From positions 1 through 56,227 of the forward strand of contig NZ_JEMF01000005.1 in NCBI RefSeq assembly GCF_000591415.1: a stretch of 56,227 nucleotides of DNA. The letters are read 5' to 3'. The position numbers were made by a program, and so were the translations under genes. Position 1 is the stretch's first letter; each line of letters begins with the position of its first letter. Positions 50,791 through 56,227 of the stretch are shown here, piece by piece. The notes beneath the pieces were generated by a model. The model ran no database searches. It saw only the letters and a list, made by a program, of their open reading frames with translations, and was not told the DNA's origin. Origin of the DNA: Cobetia crustatorum. GTDB taxonomy: Bacteria; Pseudomonadota; Gammaproteobacteria; Pseudomonadales; Halomonadaceae.

Positions 50791-52239
50791 TCAGCGCGTC
50801 GGGAAGTAGCTGAAACGCACGTTGGACATATGCTGCAGGATACGCACGACCTGACAGCTGTAGCCAAACTCGTTGTCATACCAGACGTAGACCACGGCCT
50901 GCTTGTCAGTGACGATCGTCGCCTGACCATCGACGATACCGGAGTGACGGTTACCGACGAAGTCTGACGACACGACCTCACAGGAATCGACGTAGTCGAT
51001 CTGCTTTTGCAGTGAAGAGTGCAGTGACGCGGTACGCAGGAAGTCATTCATGCGTTCAGCATCGCTTGCCGTGTTCAGCGTGAGGTTGAGGATCGCCATG
51101 GAAACGTTCGGTGTCGGCACGCGGATGGCGTTGCCGGTCAGCTTGCCTTCCAGTTCCGGTAGCGCCTTGGCGACAGCCTTGGCAGCGCCAGTCTCGGTCA
51201 GCACCATGTTCAGCGCTGCAGCGCGACCACGGCGATCACCACTGTGGAAGTTATCGATCAGGTTCTGATCGTTGGTATAGGAATGCACCGTCTCGACGTG
51301 CCCCTGACTGACACCGTATTCATCGTTCAATACCTTCAGCAGCGGCACGATGGCATTGGTGGTACAGGACGCTGCAGAAATGATGCGGTCACTGTCATTG
51401 ATGTCAGCATGGTTGACGCCATAGACGATATTCTTCAGATCGCCCTTGCCCGGAGCGGTCAGCAGTACCTTGGCGACACCTTTACATTCCAGGTGCTGAC
51501 CAAGGCCGGCCTCATCACGCCACTTACCGGTATTATCTACCACGATGGCGTTATCAATACCGTGCACGGTGTAATCGATCTCGGCCGGTGAGCTGGCGTA
51601 GATGATCTTGATGTAGTTGCCATTGACGATCAGCGCCGAGTTTTCTTGATCAACAGTGATACTGCCCTCAAAAGGCCCGTGCACGGAGTCACGACGCAGC
51701 AGGCTGGCACGTTTCTCCAGATCATCACCATCGCCACGTACCACAATGGCGCGCAGACGCAGCAGATTACCACCGCCTGCCTTCTCGATCATGATGCGCG
51801 CCAGCAGACGACCGATACGACCGAAGCCGTACAGCACGACATCCTTCGGCTCGCCGCCCATGCCGCCTTCGACGTGACCACCGACGATCTCGGCCAGCTC
51901 ACGTGTGAGGAAAGCAGTGATATCCGTCTCACCGGATCGCTTGAACGCGACCGCCAGCTTACCGATATCGATATGCGCAGGACCGAGGTTAAGCGCAATC
52001 ATCGCGCGCACCAGCGGGAAGGTATCTTCGACCGACAGCTCAACGCCTTCGGCCTTGCGAACCCAACGATGATTCTTGAGGATGCGCACCATCGAACGGT
52101 TGATCAGCGAACGCCCATAGATGGAGGGCACGACATTGAAGCGACGATAGAGATCACCCAACAACGGAATCATCTGTTCGGCGAGGGCTTCATTGTCCTG
52201 CCACTGCTTGAAACAGGCTTCGAGATTCTCTTGGCTCAC
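50791..52239 (-). CDS. Glyceraldehyde-3-phosphate dehydrogenase, long form
   Basis: A 482-residue GAPDH with an extra N-terminal domain of about 125 residues (start MSQENLEACFKQWQDNEALA) before the Rossmann motif YGFGRIGRLLAR. The catalytic cysteine is C292 in SAASCTTNAIVP, and the phosphate-binding threonines and VPTPNVSMAILNL are standard. The same long type occurs next to nqr and mfd in Pseudomonas, where a separate classical gap exists. A gluconeogenic or amphibolic role is inferred. The start codon is GTG with GAGG upstream. Divergent from mfd. Confidence 0.92.
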   Translation of the reverse strand: MSQENLEACFKQWQDNEALAEQMIPLLGDLYRRFNVVPSIYGRSLINRSMVRILKNHRWVRKAEGVELSVEDTFPLVRAMIALNLGPAHIDIGKLAVAFKRSGETDITAFLTRELAEIVGGHVEGGMGGEPKDVVLYGFGRIGRLLARIMIEKAGGGNLLRLRAIVVRGDGDDLEKRASLLRRDSVHGPFEGSITVDQENSALIVNGNYIKIIYASSPAEIDYTVHGIDNAIVVDNTGKWRDEAGLGQHLECKGVAKVLLTAPGKGDLKNIVYGVNHADINDSDRIISAASCTTNAIVPLLKVLNDEYGVSQGHVETVHSYTNDQNLIDNFHSGDRRGRAAALNMVLTETGAAKAVAKALPELEGKLTGNAIRVPTPNVSMAILNLTLNTASDAERMNDFLRTASLHSSLQKQIDYVDSCEVVSSDFVGNRHSGIVDGQATIVTDKQAVVYVWYDNEFGYSCQVVRILQHMSNVRFSYFPTR

Positions 52240-52645
52240 GGATGCTTTCCTCTGACGGACGATCTAAAAACGGGCGCAGCAAGTAGACTTGCAACGCAGG
52301 ACAAGGCCAGGCAAGTATGCGCAACGGGCCGGTGAGGGACAATGAAAGGATGGTCGCACTGGGGGTAGTAGTGCTACAGAATCAACGATTTGACTACAAG
52401 ACCGTTTACCCCATTGCAGAGCAGACAGCATTTTCTCCCACTCTTGCCATGCCCCATAACAACGCCGTGCATGCATCATCTTCTGCCCTACAGCAGCCCA
52501 TTACTGTAAAAGCGCTCCACCCGCCCCCATCAACACAACTGACTTGCTATGATCATGCATACCTTCGGCGGTCGCGCCCTTTTCCTCGCACCTACCGTCG
52601 CCCGGCCACGAGCGCCCAAGCCCCAGGACACAAGATACAGAGCCC
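52240..52645. other. gap-mfd divergent intergenic region
   Basis: A stretch of 406 bases with no supported gene. It should hold promoters for both genes. Visible elements are a GCAAG-TAGA-CTTGC dyad (52279-52292) just before the GAPDH gene and a HexR-like palindrome (52364-52378). Promoter boxes are not convincing by eye. Confidence 0.5.
52364..52378. promoter_or_regulatory. HexR-like operator candidate
   Basis: GGTAGTAGTGCTACA matches the palindromic pattern TGTAGT-N3-ACTACA described for the sugar-catabolism regulator HexR at five of six positions in each arm. A further half site (GACTACA) lies near 52392. It sits about 125 bases before the GAPDH gene. HexR controls gap and Entner-Doudoroff genes in other gammaproteobacteria; its role here is inferred. 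Confidence 0.4.
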
Positions 52646-55600
52646 ATGTTCGAGACTCCGCTGACGCCCCCGTTGCCGCGCCCTAGCCGCGAAACCACTT
52701 ACTGGACACTGGATGGCGGCAGCGCTGCTGCATTGGCATTGGCACGTCTGGCCGATGCTGATGATGCCCCGTTGATGGTGATCACCCCTGATACCGCCAG
52801 TGCCCAGCGCCTTGAGGCTGATCTACGCTTCTACACGCGCCATCCTGAACGCCTGTTACCCTTCCCTGACTGGGAAACGCTGCCCTACGACAGTTTTTCT
52901 CCACATCAGGACATCGTCTCTGAGCGCCTGCGCACCTTGCGCATGCTGCAAATCAGCCGACGTGCCATCGTGCCGGTGCCGGTCAATACCCTGATGCAGC
53001 GCCTTGCGCCAGTGGATTACATCGCGGGGCAGGTCTTCAGTCTGAGCCGTGGTGACACCTTGAATCGCGAAGACTTCCGCACCCGTCTTTCGCGTGCCGG
53101 TTATCGTGCCGTCGAGACAGTCTATGAGCCCGGCGAGTACGCACTGCGTGGCGCATTGATTGACCTGTTCCCGATGGGCAGCAAGCAACCGCTGCGTATT
53201 GATCTGTTCGATGAGGAGATCGACACTCTGCGCGCCTTCGACCCCGACACTCAGCGCAGTGGCGACAAGGTGGAATCCATCGAGATTCTGCCTGCACACG
53301 AATACCCGCTGACGCGCGGCGCAATTGCCTGCTTCCGCGAAGGCTTCGAGACGCTATTTGATATCGATCCGCGTCAGTGCATCCTCTACAACGATGCACT
53401 CAAGGGTATTCCCTCACCGGGTCTTGAGCAGTACCTGCCACTGTTCTTCGAAGAAACCGCGACACTGTTCGACCATCTCGGTGAGACCCTGCGTATCGCC
53501 ATGCTGCCTGGCGTACGTGAAGCCGCTGAGCATCACTGGGACGCCATCACTACGCGCCATGCCAACCTCGGCGTCGATCCGACACGTCCGCTACTACCGC
53601 CTCACCGTGCCTTCGTGCCGGTCAACGAGTTGTTCGGACTGATCAAGCAGCATGAGCGCATCGAACTGCTGCGTGATAGCCACGAGCACGCCATCGAATT
53701 TGGTCATCAGCCACTGCCGACACTCGCCATTGATGCACGTAGCACTGACCCGACCAAGGCACTGGCCAGTTTCCTGAGCCAGCGGTTAAGTGGCGATGAA
53801 GCCCAGCGTGTCCTGTTTGTGGCGGAAACTCAGGGCCGCCGCGAGGTGGTGGAAGAGCAGCTATCTCCACTGTTACGCGGCTTCGGGCTGCGTACGCTGG
53901 ATGATTTCGCGAACTTCGATACCTTCCTCGCTAGTAACGCAGCTGTAGGCCTTGTCGTGGGCGGCTTGAACGAAGGCGCCTGGATCACCAGCACCGCCCA
54001 GACAGAGACCGGTGTCGCCAGCAAAGGACTGGTGGTGATTACCGAGACAGAGCTCTACGGTGAAGTGGTCCGCCAGAGCCGCCGTCAAGCACGCGCCACC
54101 GATGATAACGAGCTGGCTGTACGCCATCTCTCAGAGCTGCGCAATGGCGCACCGGTCGTCCATCATACGCACGGCGTAGGGCGCTATCTGGGACTTGAGA
54201 CCATCGATACTGGCGGTCAAGAAGCCGAGTTCCTGGCGCTCGCATATGCTGATGGTGCGAAGCTTTATGTACCGGTCGATAGCCTGCACCTGATCTCACG
54301 CTACTCTGGTGCCAGCGACGAGTTGGCTCCGCTGCATCGACTAGGGTCGGAGCAATGGGAGAAGGCCAAGCGCAAGGCCGCCGAGAAGATTCGCGATACG
54401 GCGGCAGAATTGCTGGATGTCTATGCACGCCGCGAAGCGCGCGTCGGCCATGCCTGCGACTTCCCCGCCGAGGATTACGCCCGCTTCGCCGCCAGCTTCC
54501 CGTTTGAGGAAACGCCGGATCAGGCCCAGACCATCGGCGCGGTCATCCAGGACATGTGCTCCCCACAACCGATGGACCGCGTAGTGTGTGGCGATGTCGG
54601 CTTCGGCAAGACAGAAGTCGCCATGCGCGCCGCCTTCCTCGCCGTCAATTCCGGACGTCAAGTCATCGTACTGGTACCGACGACGCTGCTGGCCCAGCAG
54701 CATTATGACAACTTCCGTGATCGCTTCGCCGATACCGCGGTAGAGATTGCACTGCTGTCGCGCTTCACCAGCGGCAAGGGGCAAGAGGCGTCACTTGAGC
54801 GCATCAAGAATGGTCAGGCTGATATCGTGATTGGCACCCACAAGTTACTGTCCAAATCTCTCCAGTTACCCAACATGGGCCTATTGGTGATTGATGAGGA
54901 GCATCGCTTCGGTGTTTCCCAGAAGGAACGCCTCAAGAGCCTACGCTCCGAGGTAGATATCCTGACCCTGACCGCCACACCCATTCCGCGCACGCTGAAC
55001 ATGGCGATGAGCGGCATTCGCGACCTGTCCATCATTGCCACGCCCCCGGCGCGCCGCCTGTCAGTCAAGACCTTCGTTCAGCAACGCAACGATGGCGTGG
55101 TCAAGGAAGCCATTCTGCGTGAGCTACTGCGCGGTGGTCAGGTCTACTTCCTGCATAATGAAGTCAAGACTATCGAAGAAACGGCAGCTCGCCTTGCCGA
55201 GCTGGTGCCAGAGGCCAGCATTGGCGTTGCTCATGGCCAATTGCCAGAACGTAGCCTTGAGCGACGCATGTCGGACTTCTATCACAAGCGCTTCAACGTG
55301 CTGGTCTGCTCGACCATCATCGAAACCGGCATCGATGTACCGAGTGCCAATACCATTTTGATCGAGCGTGCCGACAAGTTCGGCCTCGCCCAACTGCATC
55401 AGCTGCGGGGACGTGTCGGTCGCTCGCATCATCAGGCCTATGCTTACCTGCTGACACCACATCCCAAGTCGATGACGCGTGATGCCATCAAACGCCTGGA
55501 AGCCATCAGCGAAGCAGAGGATCTTGGCGCAGGCTTTACACTGGCCTCACATGACATGGAGATTCGTGGTGCTGGCGAGTTACTGGGCGATGAGCAGTCA

Positions 55601-56158
55601 GGGCAAATGGAAACCATCGGCTACTCGCTGTACATGGAAATGCTTGATCGTGCAGTCAAGGCCATCAAGGCAGGCAAGACACCTAATATCGAGTCCCCTC
55701 TAGACGACGGCGTCGAGGTCAGCCTCAATCTGCCCGCGTTGATTCCGGCCGACTATCTGCACGATGTCCAACAGCGCCTGATGATGTACAAGCGCATCAG
55801 CAATGCCGAGGATGCCGGCGGGCTACGTGAGCTGCAGGTAGAGATGGTCGACCGCTTCGGGCTACTGCCAGAGCCAGTCAAGACCCTATTCCGCCAGACC
55901 CGTCTACGCCAACGCGCTCAAGCGTTAGGCATCGCCAAGCTGGAAGCCGGTGCAGGACGAGGTCGTATCATCTTCGGCGCCCAGACGCCGGTCGACCCGC
56001 TGACGTTGGTCAACCTCATTCAGCGTCAATCAGATATCTACAAACTGGAAGGTGCTGACACTCTGCGCTTTGCCACCGACATGGAAGACGCCGAAACACG
56101 CTTCAGCTTCTGCGAGACGCTGCTCGATCTGCTCAATGCCAAGGCGCGCGTCGCATAG
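52646..56158 (+). CDS. mfd: Transcription-repair coupling factor Mfd
   Basis: A 1,170-residue translocase that removes stalled RNA polymerase and recruits UvrA. The N-terminal UvrB-like region (WETLPYDSFSPHQDIVSERL) is followed by the RNA polymerase-binding domain (HGVGRYLGLETID), then RecG-like motor motifs: FEETPDQAQTI, Walker A GDVGFGKTEVAMRAAF, Walker B DEEHRFGV, TATPIPRTLNMA and QLRGRVGRS, and the C-terminal TRCF domain (ADYLHDVQQRLMMYKRI). Slightly longer than E. coli Mfd (1,148). No good ribosome site precedes the ATG at 52646, but the family starts here. Confidence 0.97.
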   Translation: MFETPLTPPLPRPSRETTYWTLDGGSAAALALARLADADDAPLMVITPDTASAQRLEADLRFYTRHPERLLPFPDWETLPYDSFSPHQDIVSERLRTLRMLQISRRAIVPVPVNTLMQRLAPVDYIAGQVFSLSRGDTLNREDFRTRLSRAGYRAVETVYEPGEYALRGALIDLFPMGSKQPLRIDLFDEEIDTLRAFDPDTQRSGDKVESIEILPAHEYPLTRGAIACFREGFETLFDIDPRQCILYNDALKGIPSPGLEQYLPLFFEETATLFDHLGETLRIAMLPGVREAAEHHWDAITTRHANLGVDPTRPLLPPHRAFVPVNELFGLIKQHERIELLRDSHEHAIEFGHQPLPTLAIDARSTDPTKALASFLSQRLSGDEAQRVLFVAETQGRREVVEEQLSPLLRGFGLRTLDDFANFDTFLASNAAVGLVVGGLNEGAWITSTAQTETGVASKGLVVITETELYGEVVRQSRRQARATDDNELAVRHLSELRNGAPVVHHTHGVGRYLGLETIDTGGQEAEFLALAYADGAKLYVPVDSLHLISRYSGASDELAPLHRLGSEQWEKAKRKAAEKIRDTAAELLDVYARREARVGHACDFPAEDYARFAASFPFEETPDQAQTIGAVIQDMCSPQPMDRVVCGDVGFGKTEVAMRAAFLAVNSGRQVIVLVPTTLLAQQHYDNFRDRFADTAVEIALLSRFTSGKGQEASLERIKNGQADIVIGTHKLLSKSLQLPNMGLLVIDEEHRFGVSQKERLKSLRSEVDILTLTATPIPRTLNMAMSGIRDLSIIATPPARRLSVKTFVQQRNDGVVKEAILRELLRGGQVYFLHNEVKTIEETAARLAELVPEASIGVAHGQLPERSLERRMSDFYHKRFNVLVCSTIIETGIDVPSANTILIERADKFGLAQLHQLRGRVGRSHHQAYAYLLTPHPKSMTRDAIKRLEAISEAEDLGAGFTLASHDMEIRGAGELLGDEQSGQMETIGYSLYMEMLDRAVKAIKAGKTPNIESPLDDGVEVSLNLPALIPADYLHDVQQRLMMYKRISNAEDAGGLRELQVEMVDRFGLLPEPVKTLFRQTRLRQRAQALGIAKLEAGAGRGRIIFGAQTPVDPLTLVNLIQRQSDIYKLEGADTLRFATDMEDAETRFSFCETLLDLLNAKARVA

Positions 56159-56165
56159 ATCACAC

Positions 56166-56227
56166 CCAATAGAGAAATAGAAACGGCCTGCATCAATTGA
56201 TGCAGGCCGTTTCTATTTCTCTATTGG
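56166..56227. repeat. Perfect 62-bp palindrome at the window end
   Basis: The 31-base arms (outer part CCAATAGAGAAATAG, inner part GGCCTGCATCAATTG) are exact complements and the repeat ends at the last base. The inner portion (GGCCTGCATC paired with GATGCAGGCC, then GTTTCTATTTCT) could be the mfd terminator; the flawless full length is unusual. Confidence 0.9.

Overview
This window is core chromosome from a gammaproteobacterium. The best guess is a member of the Halomonadaceae (Halomonas or Cobetia type). The grounds are moderately high GC, a complete Na+-translocating NQR operon with its maturation factors, gene order close to Pseudomonas, and a Tus-like protein. The genus cannot be proved from the sequence alone. 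No tRNA, rRNA, insertion sequence, prophage or CRISPR array was seen.

Layout. Bases 1-421 hold the 3' end of a dicarboxylate-type symporter, facing a rhodanese-type sulfurtransferase (506-1432). A long leftward block follows: a UvrD/Rep helicase, a DUF1285 protein, tatD, pilZ, holB, tmk, mltG, pabC, fabF, acpP, fabG, fabD, plsX, rpmF and yceD. This is the fatty-acid and replication-accessory cluster, without fabH. yceF (maf) points right; sppA, a Gph-like phosphatase and rluC point left. A leader of about 1 kb precedes rne (20836-24795, right). Next comes a leftward envelope block: murB, a low-molecular-weight phosphatase, kdsB, ycaR, lpxK, msbA, exbD, exbB and comEC. A DUF2062 gene points right, then lolD and lolC point left. 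A small rightward insert holds aguA, aguB and a Tus-like gene, followed by a leftward YrhK-like gene. Then come sthA, nqrM, apbE, nqrFEDCBA and a long-form GAPDH (all left) and mfd (right). From tatD to mfd the order follows what is known from Pseudomonas aeruginosa. The exceptions are msbA between exbD and lpxK (an enterobacterial arrangement) and the aguA-aguB-tus-yrhK insert.

How the genes work together. The fab cluster makes acyl-ACP, PlsX feeds it to phospholipids, and KdsB, LpxK and MsbA build and flip lipid A-core. LolCD sorts lipoproteins and MurB and MltG act on peptidoglycan. NQR pumps sodium, with ApbE attaching FMN and NqrM assisting assembly; SthA balances NAD(P)H. AguA and AguB convert agmatine to putrescine.

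No new defence or mobile system was found. The points most worth attention are: (1) single-base-deletion frameshifts in comEC (two places), aguB and nqrD, all of the same sense, which look more like sequence errors than decay; (2) the Tus-like gene with a perfect 16-bp palindrome and AT-rich element upstream; (3) the hairpin-rich rne leader and the Arg/Asn repeat tail of RNase E; (4) a perfect 62-bp palindrome ending exactly at the last base of the window; (5) a HexR-like operator upstream of the GAPDH gene.
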